Shown in pieces: positions 1-9,272 of a stretch of 64,000 bases of DNA. Numbering within the stretch: the first letter of the stretch is position 1; each line of letters starts with the position of its first letter. Source of the stretch: Ruegeria spongiae (GTDB lineage Bacteria; Pseudomonadota; Alphaproteobacteria; Rhodobacterales; Rhodobacteraceae); assembly GCF_023502395.1 (NCBI RefSeq), contig NZ_JAMFMB010000005.1:62001-126000 (forward strand). Direction: 5' to 3'. A model generated the notes under the pieces. It saw only the letters and a list, made by a program, of their open reading frames with translations. It was not told where the DNA came from and ran no database searches. Both the position numbers and the translations under genes were made by a program.

Positions 1-65
1 CTATCGCACCCATCTGGTAGTATGTGAAAGCGATTTACATCCCCTTGATCTGGAGAAACCCAAAA

Positions 66-509
66 ATGAACACGATGACCGAACCCGCCGTTTCCCCCTC
101 GAACCAGGGGTGGTTTCAGAGGACCGAAGCCTGGATGGACAGCAAGGGCAAAGGCGCCTGGATCGCCGCGATGGTCCTTGGGTTCATCTTTTTCTGGCCT
201 GTCGGCCTCGCCCTTCTTGCCTATATGATCTGGAGCAAACGCATGTTCAGCAAATCCTGCCGCCGCAGTGCCGCCTGGCCCCGCCACGGTATGCGCGCAA
301 TGACCCCCACCGGCAACAGCGCCTTCGATTCCTACAAGGCCGATACTCTGGCCCGTCTGGAACAGGAACAACACGATTTCGAGACCTTCCTGGAACGCCT
401 GCGCGAGGCCAAGGACAAATCCGAGTTCGACCAGTTCATGGATGAACGGACCCGCGCAAATCGCGACAATGCAGATCGCGACAATGGCGACGACGACAGC
501 GCCGCCTGA
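66..509 (+). CDS. DUF2852-like small membrane protein
   Basis: This 147-residue protein has a short polar N-terminus, one strong hydrophobic segment at about residues 31-52 (rich in F, W and G) and a charged, probably coiled-coil C-terminal half ending in an acidic Asn/Asp-rich tail. The layout matches what I know of the DUF2852 family, whose function is unknown. The start at 66 is preferred over the in-frame ATG at 24 because GGAG lies just upstream with good spacing. An RDD-family membrane protein follows about 70 bp downstream on the same strand, so the two may be co-transcribed. Confidence 0.7.
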   Translation: MNTMTEPAVSPSNQGWFQRTEAWMDSKGKGAWIAAMVLGFIFFWPVGLALLAYMIWSKRMFSKSCRRSAAWPRHGMRAMTPTGNSAFDSYKADTLARLEQEQHDFETFLERLREAKDKSEFDQFMDERTRANRDNADRDNGDDDSAA

Positions 510-582
510 ACCCGGTAAACTCGGCACAACACAGCCCCGCCACCCCCGGCGGGGCCCCTTCATGCGCACAGATCAGAGTATC

Positions 583-1020
583 ATGACCCACCTGCCCAAC
601 CCGCATTACCAACCGGAATTCTATGCCTCGGTCCCCGCAAAACGGTTCTTTGCATGGGTGTTCGACAGTCTGCTGATTGTCCTGATCAGCCTGATCGCCA
701 TTCCCTTTACCGCCTTTATCGGGTTGTTCTTTTTCCCGCTGCTTTATCTGGTGATTGGCTTCGTCTACCGCACCGCCACCATCGCGGCGGGCTCTGCGAC
801 CTGGGGCATGCGGTTCGTCGGTGTCGAGTTGCGCGACAATGACGGCACCCGGCTCGACCCCGGACAGGCGCTGGCCCATACGGCGGGCTACACGATCTCG
901 ATGGCGTTTCCGGTGCTGCAGGTGATCTCGATCATCATGATGCTGACCGGGGAACGTGGACAGGGGCTGAGTGACACCGTCCTCGGCACCGTCGCCATCA
1001 ACCGCCGCGCCATCGCCTGA
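583..1020 (+). CDS. RDD family membrane protein
   Basis: This is a 145-residue integral membrane protein. The conserved RDD-type opening is visible (AKRFFAWVFD), followed by two close hydrophobic segments, a GMRFVGVELRD-type stretch and a further hydrophobic pair. RDD proteins are poorly understood membrane proteins, some of them linked to ion or small-molecule transport. The start is uncertain: ATG at 583 fits the usual N-terminus, while ATG at 562 has a slightly better purine-rich site upstream. The gene lies between the DUF2852-like gene and bpt, all on the same strand. Confidence 0.75.
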   Translation: MTHLPNPHYQPEFYASVPAKRFFAWVFDSLLIVLISLIAIPFTAFIGLFFFPLLYLVIGFVYRTATIAAGSATWGMRFVGVELRDNDGTRLDPGQALAHTAGYTISMAFPVLQVISIIMMLTGERGQGLSDTVLGTVAINRRAIA

Positions 1021-1093
1021 GAGCGCAATCCCTTCTTGGCGGGTCCAGAATCGGTTGCTATCATCCCTGCAAGCCATTGTTTAGGGATCATTC

Positions 1094-1915
1094 ATGCGCC
1101 ACACGCTGCCAATAGCGCCTCAATTCTACGTGACAGCCCCGCAACCCTGCCCGTATCTCGACGGGCGGATGGAGCGCAAGCTGTTCACGGCGCTGCAGGG
1201 TGAAGGGGCCGACAGCCTGAACAATGCCCTGTCGCAGCAAGGATTTCGACGCTCGCAGAATGTTCTCTACCGACCGTCCTGTTCCGATTGCGCCGCCTGT
1301 CTTTCAGCCCGTATTGATGTGCGCGCGTTCGAGGCCAGCAAAGGGCAGAAACGCACAATGCGCCGCAACCGGGCGCTGGAGCGGCGCGCGACCTCGCCCT
1401 GGGCCACCGACGACCAGTACGAATTGTTCCGCACCTATCTCGACACCCGCCACGCCGATGGCGGCATGGCCGATATGGATGTGTTCGAATTTGCCGCGAT
1501 GATCGAGGAAACCCCGATCCGCAGCCGGGTGATCGAATATGTCGACAAGACCAGCGGCGATCTGACGGCGGTCAGCCTGACCGACGTGCTCGAGGACGGG
1601 CTGAGCATGGTCTACTCCTTCTACGACCCGGACCAGCCGCAAAACTCGCTGGGCACCTACATGATCCTCGACCATATCAAGATCGCGCGCGAGGCGGGCC
1701 TGCCTTATGTCTATCTGGGCTATTGGGTGCCCGGCAGCCCAAAGATGGGGTACAAGGCGCGGTTTTCCGGGCTTGAGGTCTATCATCGCGGTGCCTGGCA
1801 GAAGATGCACGATCCCAAGACCTATGAGGCCGACACGCATCCGCTTTCGACCGACCCGATCGCCGAGCAGGTCGCCAATATCAGCCTGCCCGACCGCTGG
1901 CCGACCCGTAAGTGA
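1094..1915 (+). CDS. bpt: Aspartate/glutamate leucyltransferase (Bpt), N-end rule pathway
   Basis: The 273-residue protein belongs to the bacterial leucyl/arginyl-tRNA-protein transferase family. It transfers Leu from Leu-tRNA to proteins with N-terminal Asp or Glu, marking them for ClpS/ClpAP degradation in the cytoplasm. The N-terminal cysteine cluster (PCPYLDGR, then [10 protein letters not shown]) and the C-terminal GNAT-like region ([26 protein letters not shown]) are both present, and the length is normal for the family. The next gene, a VOC protein, starts 4 bp after its stop, so the two are probably translated from one message. Confidence 0.93.
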   Translation: MRHTLPIAPQFYVTAPQPCPYLDGRMERKLFTALQGEGADSLNNALSQQGFRRSQNVLYRPSCSDCAACLSARIDVRAFEASKGQKRTMRRNRALERRATSPWATDDQYELFRTYLDTRHADGGMADMDVFEFAAMIEETPIRSRVIEYVDKTSGDLTAVSLTDVLEDGLSMVYSFYDPDQPQNSLGTYMILDHIKIAREAGLPYVYLGYWVPGSPKMGYKARFSGLEVYHRGAWQKMHDPKTYEADTHPLSTDPIAEQVANISLPDRWPTRK

Positions 1916-1919
1916 CGCA

Positions 1920-2318
1920 ATGACCCAACAGCTTTTCGCGACCACGCTGGTGGTGTCCGACTATGATGCGGCGATTGCATTTTATGTCGGCACGCTGGGC
2001 TTTACCCTCGATCAGGATGTGGATCTGGGCGGCGGTAAGCGATGGGTGCGGGTCACCCCGCCGGGAGGCAGCGCCGGCTCGTTGCTGCTGGCCCGAGCGG
2101 TCGGCCCCGAACAGGAGGCCGCCATCGGCAACCAGACCGGCGGGCGTGTTGGCTTTTTCCTGAGTACCGACGATTTCGCCCGCGACCATGCGGCGATGAC
2201 CGCGGCAGGGGTGCATTTCGAAGAGATCCCGCGCAACGAACCTTATGGCACGGTCGCCGTTTGGCGCGACCCGTTCGGCAATCGCTGGGATCTGATTGAG
2301 TTCAAGTCATCACAGTAG
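1920..2318 (+). CDS. VOC (glyoxalase/bleomycin-resistance fold) family protein
   Basis: This 132-residue protein has one vicinal-oxygen-chelate module pair. It opens with a VVSDYDAAIAFYVGTLGFTL signature and ends with the typical DPFGNRWDLIEF strand, where the terminal Glu is usually a metal ligand. Substrate cannot be inferred; relatives include isomerases, dioxygenases and resistance proteins. The start at 1920 is the first ATG after the bpt stop and gives a standard N-terminus; the open frame extends further upstream only through bpt. The tight spacing suggests an operon with bpt. Confidence 0.85.
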   Translation: MTQQLFATTLVVSDYDAAIAFYVGTLGFTLDQDVDLGGGKRWVRVTPPGGSAGSLLLARAVGPEQEAAIGNQTGGRVGFFLSTDDFARDHAAMTAAGVHFEEIPRNEPYGTVAVWRDPFGNRWDLIEFKSSQ

Positions 2319-2352
2319 TGCACTGATACCAAATAATTTTCAGACCTGCGCC

Positions 2353-3005
2353 TCAGCGCATGGACGCTTCGGCGATCGCAACGAATTTCTCGCGAACCCG
2401 GTCGAGCCTGCGGTGGTTCAGGCGGCGCGACCAACGACGCGTAGGGATGGTCTGTTTGCTGCCGAAACTGTCGATCCAGACCCACCTCCCGGTTCCGTCC
2501 GGCCAGGTCTGGTAGATCACATTGCGCGGATTCTCGTTGCTGACAACCACATGTTCCTCGGACATCAGGTCAAAATGCCGGTGCAGGTCGTCCACATGCT
2601 GTTGCGTAATGGCCCCGCTTTCGGCGAGGTCCAGCAGGCAGGGCGACAACTGGCCGTCCGGCTCGGCAATGCGCTCATAGACGAGGGCAAGGCCCAGGTC
2701 GGTCTGAACGACCCCGTGCACCTCGCAGATTGGCAACTCGAGGCTCCCCCCTTGTGGCGGGCCATCAATTCCAGCGATTCACGGAACTCGCGCATGAAGC
2801 CCTTATAGCCGGTGGAACGGCGAAAGACCGCATCGAACCAGGTGTCGCCCAGAAGATTTGCCTGCGCATCCATGGTATGGGATTGCGGTATCTTGAGAAG
2901 CGTGTTCGCCACCTCTGGGTGTTCATAGACATATTGCCGGTTTCCTTGCGCAATCACGTCGCAATCCGACAGCTTCAGCAGGTTTTCTGAGTGGCTCGTT
3001 TTCAT
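2353..3005 (-). pseudogene. yrbL: YrbL-like protein gene interrupted by a frameshift at a six-G run
   Basis: Two overlapping minus-strand frames together form one YrbL-type protein of about 217 residues, close to the roughly 210 of E. coli YrbL. The first (from 3005) gives the N-terminal half with NRQYVYEHPE and FMREFRESLELMARHKGG. The second frame (usable from about 2745 down to 2353) gives the rest, with GVVQTDLGLALVYERI and SNENPRNVIY. The frames would join cleanly if the G run at 2746-2751 (C run on the plus strand) held one more base. The gene may be a true pseudogene, a sequencing or assembly error in a homopolymer, or read through by slippage. In Enterobacteria YrbL is PhoP-regulated with unknown function. 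Confidence 0.75.
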
Positions 3006-3060
3006 CCGGCCAAATTATTGGATTTTATACCCTATGCAAGGCGCGCTGTGACGCGAATAT

Positions 3061-3080
3061 GAAGGCCGGGTCCGGCCTTC
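3061..3080 (-). terminator. Hairpin downstream of the TRAP operon
   Basis: A GC-rich hairpin (AAGGCCGG paired with CCGGCCTT, two-base loop) lies about 20 bp past the dctM stop. The following minus-strand bases are only moderately T-rich, so it is a probable but weak intrinsic terminator. It also separates the TRAP operon from the yrbL-like gene. Confidence 0.5.
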
Positions 3081-3097
3081 TCTCCTTGATTGGCGGA

Positions 3098-5452
3098 TCA
3101 GTTCGGGATCAGATCCGGCACGATCGTCACGATGGACGGGAAGAACCACAAGATTCCGATTCCCACCACCTGAATGATCACAAATGGGATGATCCCGCGA
3201 TAGATATGGCCCGTCGTGACCTCTTTGGGTGCCACACCCCGCAGGTAGAACAGCGCAAAGCCGAAAGGTGGTGTCAGGAACGACGTCTGCAGATTCACCG
3301 CCACCATGATCGTCACCCATTTCGGATCGAATGATCCGCCATAGATCACCGGCCCCACGATGGGGATCACGATGTAGATGATTTCGAGGAAATCCAGCAC
3401 GAAGCCCAGTACGAACAGCACCAGCATCACGATCAGGAAGACAGTGAATTCGTTGTCGAAGCTTTTCAGGAATTGCTGGATGTAATGCTCGCCCCCGAAT
3501 GAGATCACCACAAGGTTCAGCAGTTGCGAGCCGATCAGGATGGTGAACACCATCGAGGTCACCTTGGCCGTTTCGCGCACCACCGGGGTCAGAACACCCC
3601 CCGCGAATAGAACCCAGCAGCCAAAGAGCAGACCGAACAGCGCATAGAGATAGGCGGCATAGGCCAGCAAGAAGGCGATCCAGCTTTCGACGCTGACGCT
3701 GCTCTGGTTGATGCGCAGGTCGAAATTCACCCCGATCAACACGCAGATGATGATGGCGAAGGTCGACCAGATGATCACCATGCCTGACCGGCCCTCATCC
3801 TGCAGCCTGCGATAGGCCGCCAGCATGATCGCCCCGCCTGCCCCCAGTGCCGCGGCAGGTGTCGGATTGGTGATCCCGCCCAGGATCGACCCCAGCACCG
3901 CGACGATCAGAACCAGCGGCGGAAACACCACCCGGATCAGCTCGTTCCGCGCGGCACGGATCGCAGCCTCGCGACAGCCATAAAGCGCCACCAGCAGCGG
4001 CACGGCCATGATCAGCGCCGTCGCCCCGGCAGAGGTGAGCGGCGAAATGAACAGCACATCGACCAGAACGATCAGCAGCACCCCGATGGCTCCGACGATC
4101 AGCGGTCTGGCATCGCGCGAGGGCGCAACACCCCGGCCCAGCATCAGGGTCAGGCCCAGCAGCACAATGATGACGGCCATGCCTGTTCCGATCGGTGCAG
4201 CCGCATCGATCTTGACCTGCTGGGCTGTCGCGAACTCTTCCTCGCTCAGACGCTGGCTTTCGGCGACACCGCCGGCGTCGGTGATGGCGGCCTGCTCGAC
4301 CACGGCCGCGTCCCAGGCCTGCTGCCCGTGTAATTCGATCATCGAGGCCTGGCATTGCTCTGAAACATTGGTGCGCAGGCTGGCGCCCTCGCCAATATCC
4401 GAGAAGGCCGAAATGGTGGTGTTCTGCGACCCGATGACACCCGCGCTGGACAGCAGGATCACACCCGCGATCAGCGCCAGAGGCGCACCCAGGAACCAGG
4501 TCAGGCCCTCGGCCCGGGTGATCGGCTCGTTCCCGGCATCGCCCATCGGCACTGCGGGGGCCTTGTCGGGGTTCAGCATCGCATAGCCAAAGGCATAGAG
4601 CGCATAGAGCAGCGCCAGCATGATCCCCGGCAGCAGGGCCGCCTGAAACAGCGTGCCGACCGAGACCACCGCAGGCTCGCCCAGATAGGTCAGCGCATCG
4701 GTGCAGCCCGCCGCCACGGCACGGCTCTCCTGCGCGGCGGAATAAAGATCACCCGCCAGCGTCCCCAGCAGCACGATCACGATCGAGGGCGGGATAATCT
4801 GCCCCAGCGTGCCCGAGGCCGCGATCACCCCGGTAGCCAGCTCCGGCGAGTAGTTGTTGCGCAGCATGGTCGGCAGCGCCAGCAGACCCATGGTCACCAC
4901 GGTTGCGCCGACAATCCCGGTCGAGGCGGCCAGAAAGGCGCCCACAACCACAATCGACACCGCCAGACCACCGGGCAGCGGGCCAAAGACCCGCGCCATT
5001 GTGGTCAGCAGATCATTGGCGATCTTCGAGCGTTCCAGCGTGATCCCCATCAGCACGAACATCAGAACCGCCAACAGGGTCTCGATGGATTGCCCGGCCA
5101 GCACACGCTCGTTGATGCGGTTGACGATAAAGGACACGTTGCGGTCCATCGCGGTTTCCCAGCCGTTCACAAAGACCGGCTCGGCAATGCGGGGCAGTTC
5201 GGGAAACCGGAAGACCGACACGGTATCTGGATGCACCCCGGAACTGATCAGATCGCGATAAAGCACCGACGAGGTGTCGATGGCCTGGTGGATCAGCAAC
5301 CCGGCACTGTCCAGTGCGGCAATGATCCCGAACGAGATGATACCGGCCCCGCCGATGGCAAAGGCCACCGGAAAGCCCGACAGGATACTGCCGAAGAGGC
5401 AGAAGAAGACGATGATCAGGCCGATTTCGACGCCATCAAGACCGAATAGCAT
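3098..5452 (-). CDS. dctM: TRAP transporter large permease (DctM-type), extended form
   Basis: This 784-residue membrane protein carries the DctM features: an early hydrophobic block with SGFPVAFAIGG, an ASTGIVGATVVTMGLLALPTM stretch, GTLGQIIPPSIVIVLLG, and a C-terminal block with LDFLEIIYIVIPIVGPVIYG. It moves a carboxylate or similar substrate across the inner membrane by a sodium- or proton-driven mechanism together with DctQ and DctP. It is much longer than the usual 430 or so residues: about 300 extra residues, including a soluble stretch around residues 350-415 and additional membrane segments, are inserted between the two halves. It starts 17 bp after dctQ, as in an operon. Confidence 0.9.
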   Translation of the reverse strand: MLFGLDGVEIGLIIVFFCLFGSILSGFPVAFAIGGAGIISFGIIAALDSAGLLIHQAIDTSSVLYRDLISSGVHPDTVSVFRFPELPRIAEPVFVNGWETAMDRNVSFIVNRINERVLAGQSIETLLAVLMFVLMGITLERSKIANDLLTTMARVFGPLPGGLAVSIVVVGAFLAASTGIVGATVVTMGLLALPTMLRNNYSPELATGVIAASGTLGQIIPPSIVIVLLGTLAGDLYSAAQESRAVAAGCTDALTYLGEPAVVSVGTLFQAALLPGIMLALLYALYAFGYAMLNPDKAPAVPMGDAGNEPITRAEGLTWFLGAPLALIAGVILLSSAGVIGSQNTTISAFSDIGEGASLRTNVSEQCQASMIELHGQQAWDAAVVEQAAITDAGGVAESQRLSEEEFATAQQVKIDAAAPIGTGMAVIIVLLGLTLMLGRGVAPSRDARPLIVGAIGVLLIVLVDVLFISPLTSAGATALIMAVPLLVALYGCREAAIRAARNELIRVVFPPLVLIVAVLGSILGGITNPTPAAALGAGGAIMLAAYRRLQDEGRSGMVIIWSTFAIIICVLIGVNFDLRINQSSVSVESWIAFLLAYAAYLYALFGLLFGCWVLFAGGVLTPVVRETAKVTSMVFTILIGSQLLNLVVISFGGEHYIQQFLKSFDNEFTVFLIVMLVLFVLGFVLDFLEIIYIVIPIVGPVIYGGSFDPKWVTIMVAVNLQTSFLTPPFGFALFYLRGVAPKEVTTGHIYRGIIPFVIIQVVGIGILWFFPSIVTIVPDLIPN

Positions 5453-5469
5453 GGTTCAGGTTCTCACTC

Positions 5470-6405
5470 TCAATGGACGCCTTCAAAGGCTTCTTCGCCC
5501 TCGCCAAGGGTATCCTTGTCGAGGTATTTGTTCTCGCTGTCCTGCCCTTCGACGAATTCCAGCCACGAGCGGTAGAAAAACGCGATGGCCTGGATGAAGA
5601 CCAGCCCGGCAAAGGCCACCAGCAGAATCTTGAACAGGAAATAGGCCGAGAAACCGCTGGGGCTGAAGCCGATGGTCTCGACGTTCCAGCGCAGCGCGCG
5701 CGCCTTCGCCACCAGCCGCTCCAGCGTGTCGCTGGCCGAAGGTTTCGGCACGATCAGGTGCCGCCACAGGAAGAACCAGCCATACATCCAGACCAGCACT
5801 GCCACCGGCACCATGAAGAACAGCGATCCGAACATGTCGATCACCTTCTTGGTGCGGAACCTGACTGCCGCGTAGATCAGATCGACCCGCACATGCCCGC
5901 CCTGCACGAATGTGTAGGTCACGCACAGCGCGACAATCAGCGCGTTATAGAGTTTCAGCTGTTCGGCGTACCAGCTGATATCGAACTGCATCGGAATACC
6001 GAACCCCATCACGATATCGGGGCGGGTAAAGATCCGCTGCATGAACACGATGACGATCTGCTGCAGCACCATCAGCAACCCGGCCCAGGCAAAGAAGCGC
6101 CCCACCGTGTTGGCAAACCCTTCCATCACCCGCACGCAGCCCCACATGAAGGGACGGTGCCACATACCAAACGCGGTCAGCACCAGCACCAGCACGGTGA
6201 CGGCAAAGAAGAACTCGACCGAGCCGCCGTAATAGACAAAGCGCATCACCGCCTCTTTGTCCGACCAATTCAGCCAGAGCATCGGGTGCGTGACGGCGTA
6301 GCCTATGTTGTAAAAGGCCTCGGCCAGGTTTTGCAGCACCCAGAGCACGCCGTTTCCGATTGCGGAAAATGCCGACCCGAGACTTGCGGATTTGACGTCC
6401 TGCAT
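5470..6405 (-). CDS. dctQ: TRAP transporter small permease (DctQ-type)
   Basis: This 311-residue membrane protein is the small-permease partner of the adjacent DctM. It has several hydrophobic segments, a membrane pair with VQGGHVRVDLIYAAV typical of DctQ proteins, and an acidic C-terminal tail. It is longer than the commonest DctQ proteins (about 170 residues), matching the enlarged DctM next door, so the pair probably belongs to the extended TRAP subfamily. A terminator-like hairpin lies between it and the binding-protein gene upstream, suggesting lower expression of the permeases than of the binding protein. Confidence 0.88.
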   Translation of the reverse strand: MQDVKSASLGSAFSAIGNGVLWVLQNLAEAFYNIGYAVTHPMLWLNWSDKEAVMRFVYYGGSVEFFFAVTVLVLVLTAFGMWHRPFMWGCVRVMEGFANTVGRFFAWAGLLMVLQQIVIVFMQRIFTRPDIVMGFGIPMQFDISWYAEQLKLYNALIVALCVTYTFVQGGHVRVDLIYAAVRFRTKKVIDMFGSLFFMVPVAVLVWMYGWFFLWRHLIVPKPSASDTLERLVAKARALRWNVETIGFSPSGFSAYFLFKILLVAFAGLVFIQAIAFFYRSWLEFVEGQDSENKYLDKDTLGEGEEAFEGVH

Positions 6406-6466
6406 TGTGTCCCCCGATACGTCCGTTGCCGACCATCTTGCCCCGGCAACGTCGTTGGATCAAAAG

Positions 6467-6495
6467 GAAAAGCCCCGTCCTGCGGGGCTTTTCCG
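6467..6495 (-). terminator. Intercistronic terminator/attenuating hairpin between dctP and dctQ
   Basis: A perfect 12-bp stem (GGAAAAGCCCCG with its complement, five-base loop) is followed on the minus strand by TTTT. It sits after the dctP stop and 62 bp before the dctQ start. It is probably a partial terminator or mRNA-stabilising hairpin giving excess binding protein over permease, as is common in binding-protein-dependent uptake operons. Confidence 0.8.
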
Positions 6496-6510
6496 GAATG
6501 TGACCGTGGC

Positions 6511-7596
6511 TCAGCCGCCCAGCACGCGCACGCGCTGTTCGACATAAAAGGCATCCGACTTGCTGAGCCAGCCCGAGGATTCCGCCATCGAGGTTTCATA
6601 GCTGGAGCGGATTTTCGCGAACAGCTCGTCATCCATGTACTCGTCCAGCACCTCTTTGGACGCCGACCCGAAGCCGTCCCAGACATCGTCGGGGAATTGC
6701 AGCGTCTTGACGCCCTGCGCCTGCAGCCGCGACAGCGCCGCGCCATTGCCCGCCAGCGTCTGCGCCAGTTGCCAGTAGGTCGTGGCATAAGAGGATTGCG
6801 TCAGGATCGAACGCTGCTGATCAGTCAGGTCGTTCCAGACATCCAGGTTGACCGACGCGGCCAGCGCCGAGCCCGGCTCGTGGAACCCGGCAGTGTAATA
6901 GACCTTGGCGACCTCCTGGAAGCCGGCGCGTTCATCGGCCAGCGGGCCAACCCACTCCAGACCGTCCAGCGCGCCCGATGACAGCGCCTGATACAGTTCA
7001 CCGCCGGGGATGTTCTGCACCGATGCGCCCAGCTTGGTCAGCACCTGGCCACCCAGGCCCGGCATCCGGAATTTCAGCCCCTTGAAGTCATCGACGCTGT
7101 TGATTTCCTTGCGGAACCAGCCACCGGACTGCGACCCCGAATTACCTGCGATCAGACCCTTGAGGTTGAAGATCGACCCCAGCTCGTCATGCAGTTCCTG
7201 ACCGCCACCATGCAGGTACCAGTTGGTAACCTCCTGCGCGGTGCCGCCGAAGGGAACCGACGTGAAATAGGCATAGCCCGGATGCTGGCCGACAAAATAG
7301 TAATCCGCCGAGTGGTACATGTCGGCCTGACCCGACGACACCGCGTCAAACACTTCAAGCGCACCAACAAGTTCGCCCGGTGCTTTCTTGTCGATGGTCA
7401 GCTGGCCGTCAGACAGCTCGGACACGGTTTTTTCCATATAGCTGGCAGCATCGTCCAGCACGGCAAAGCCGCGCGGCCACGAGGTGACCATGGTCAGCGT
7501 ACGCTTGCCCTGTGCATAGGCCGGTGCGGCCAGCGAGGTGGCAGCAGCGGCAGCGCCACCAGCGGTCGATGCCTTCAGAAATGAGCGGCGATCCAT
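6511..7596 (-). CDS. dctP: TRAP transporter substrate-binding protein (DctP/TakP-like)
   Basis: This 361-residue periplasmic binding protein captures the substrate for the DctQM permeases. The N-terminus is a twin-arginine (Tat) export signal, with RRSFLKA followed by an Ala-rich hydrophobic region and an AYAQG-like cleavage site near residue 28. The mature part shows the DctP fold with VSSGQADMYHSADYYFVGQHPG, FKGLKFRMPGLGGQVLTKLGA and DGLEWVGP. It most resembles the TakP/mannitol-chloroaromatic branch, which often binds 2-oxo acids; the real ligand is not shown by the sequence. It is the first gene of the operon and divergent from a sensor kinase that probably controls it. Confidence 0.9.
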   Translation of the reverse strand: MDRRSFLKASTAGGAAAAATSLAAPAYAQGKRTLTMVTSWPRGFAVLDDAASYMEKTVSELSDGQLTIDKKAPGELVGALEVFDAVSSGQADMYHSADYYFVGQHPGYAYFTSVPFGGTAQEVTNWYLHGGGQELHDELGSIFNLKGLIAGNSGSQSGGWFRKEINSVDDFKGLKFRMPGLGGQVLTKLGASVQNIPGGELYQALSSGALDGLEWVGPLADERAGFQEVAKVYYTAGFHEPGSALAASVNLDVWNDLTDQQRSILTQSSYATTYWQLAQTLAGNGAALSRLQAQGVKTLQFPDDVWDGFGSASKEVLDEYMDDELFAKIRSSYETSMAESSGWLSKSDAFYVEQRVRVLGG

Positions 7597-7778
7597 TACG
7601 TTATTCCTCCCAGAAGAATTTTTGTCTGCCCGTGCGGACAGAATGTTTCAGTGGCGCCAGAGTAACCAAGACCTCAGGCAAGGAAATACCCATGACTGCG
7701 TAGAAAGCGGGAATTGCGGTTCAAATTTGCGCCTGTATCGCGGCCAATCCGCGTTTTGCCCGCAAAGGCGCTGCTGGT

Positions 7779-7797
7779 GTCCGGGAGATGCCCGGAC
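7779..7797. promoter_or_regulatory. Palindrome in the dctP/sensor-kinase divergent region
   Basis: GTCCGGG and CCCGGAC form perfect 7-bp arms around AGATG in the 245-bp divergent gap, 45 bp before the kinase ATG. It could be an operator or an RNA hairpin in the kinase leader. The neighbouring LuxR-type regulator is a natural candidate binder, but its usual sites are less GC-rich. Confidence 0.35.
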
Positions 7798-7841
7798 CAT
7801 GACCTTTGCATCCCGGCCGATTCTTGCCTATCGATTCGGTC

Positions 7842-9272
7842 ATGCAATGGCTGCGCACGCTCTTTCGTCCGAACTATGCCCAGAAACTGTCTCTGCTGGC
7901 GACGCTGCCGCTGATCGCGGCAGTGGCGGCGATCGCACTTGTTGTGTCCTATCAGTCGCGCAGGCTGGCCGAACGCGAAATCGCGCAGCTGGAACATCAG
8001 CTGATCGAGGCCAAGAAGGCAGAATTGCGCAACTATGTCACTCAGGCGCGCAACGGGTTTTATTTCATCTATGGGTCAGCCGCCCCCGACGATCAGGAGG
8101 CCAAGGATCAGGTCGCGCAAATCCTGTCGGCGATGATCTATGGCGACGAGGGGTTTTTCTTTGTCTACGACTATGACGGCAACAACCTGGTCAGCCCGCG
8201 CCAGACCGACATGATCAACCGCAACTGGGTGGGTCTCACCGACAGCGACGGCACGCCGGTGGTGGATGAGTTGATCCGCATCGCCCGGCAAGGCGCGGGA
8301 TATCACACCTATCTGTGGCCGAAACCTTCGACCGGGGACGAAGCGCGGATGATCACCTATGTCACCTCGTTTCCCAGTTGGCGCTGGGCGGTGGGCACTG
8401 GCGTGTTCATCGACGACGTTCTGGCTTCGGTCGCCGCCGCCCGCGCCCAGGTCGAGAAACGCGCCCGGGCCACCTTCTACTATATCGGCGGCATCACCCT
8501 GATCGCGCTGCTGGTGGTGTTCCTCAGCGGCATGGTCATCAATATCCGCGAGCGCAGGCTGGCGGATGCCAAGCTCAAGGCCCTCACCCAGCGGGTGTTC
8601 GACGCGCAGGAAGAAGAACGCGGCCGGGTGGCCCGCGAGTTGCATGACGGGATCAGCCAGATCCTGGTGGGCGTACGTTACGCGCTGGACAATGCCAGAC
8701 GGCGGCTGATGCGCGGCGATGGTGGCGGCGCGGCACCACCGCTGGAAAAAGGGCTCGACAATCTGGGGACTGCCATCACCGAGGTGCGCCGGATCAGCCG
8801 CGACCTGCGCCCCGGCGTGCTGGATGATCTGGGCCTCGGTCCCGCGCTCAAGGCGCTGACTGATGATTTCGGCGAACGCACCGGGATCGAGACCGGGTTC
8901 TCCACCGTCGTGTTCCGCAACCGACTGGATCAGGACAGCAAGATCGCACTCTACCGCATCGCGCAAGAGGCACTGACCAACATCGAGCGTCATTCCGGCG
9001 CCACCAGCGTCAGCATCGACCTGCGCGGTCACAAGAAAGGCGCCACCATGCGGATCGCCGACAATGGCCGGGGCCTGCCTCAGGACCGGCGCGGCGCGGG
9101 TCTGGGCCTGCGCAACATGCAGGAACGGATCGAACAGCTTGACGGCACCCTGCGCATCCTGTCATCACGCGGCCCACGCAGCGGCACCGTGATCGAGATC
9201 GACCTGCCGCTGAGCCACCTGCTGCCCCCCGAGGAAGAGGTGTCGCCGAAACAGAGAAGTGTGAGCCCATGA
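7842..9272 (+). CDS. Sensor histidine kinase with periplasmic cache domain (HisKA_3 type)
   Basis: This 476-residue inner-membrane kinase has a first membrane segment at about residues 16-37, a periplasmic single-cache-like domain up to residue 205 (YVTQARNGFYFIY, GDEGFFFVYDYDG) and a second membrane segment at 212-234. The cytoplasmic part is a NarX/DegS-type kinase: ELHDG holds the phosphorylated His268, followed by NIERHSG (N box) and DNGRG / GLGLRNMQERI ATP-binding motifs. Cache domains of this kind sense small carboxylates. It is divergent from the TRAP operon and overlaps the response-regulator gene by 4 bp, so it most likely reports the transported solute. The ATG at 7842 was chosen over 7806 because it puts the membrane anchor at the N-terminus. 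Confidence 0.88.
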   Translation: MQWLRTLFRPNYAQKLSLLATLPLIAAVAAIALVVSYQSRRLAEREIAQLEHQLIEAKKAELRNYVTQARNGFYFIYGSAAPDDQEAKDQVAQILSAMIYGDEGFFFVYDYDGNNLVSPRQTDMINRNWVGLTDSDGTPVVDELIRIARQGAGYHTYLWPKPSTGDEARMITYVTSFPSWRWAVGTGVFIDDVLASVAAARAQVEKRARATFYYIGGITLIALLVVFLSGMVINIRERRLADAKLKALTQRVFDAQEEERGRVARELHDGISQILVGVRYALDNARRRLMRGDGGGAAPPLEKGLDNLGTAITEVRRISRDLRPGVLDDLGLGPALKALTDDFGERTGIETGFSTVVFRNRLDQDSKIALYRIAQEALTNIERHSGATSVSIDLRGHKKGATMRIADNGRGLPQDRRGAGLGLRNMQERIEQLDGTLRILSSRGPRSGTVIEIDLPLSHLLPPEEEVSPKQRSVSP

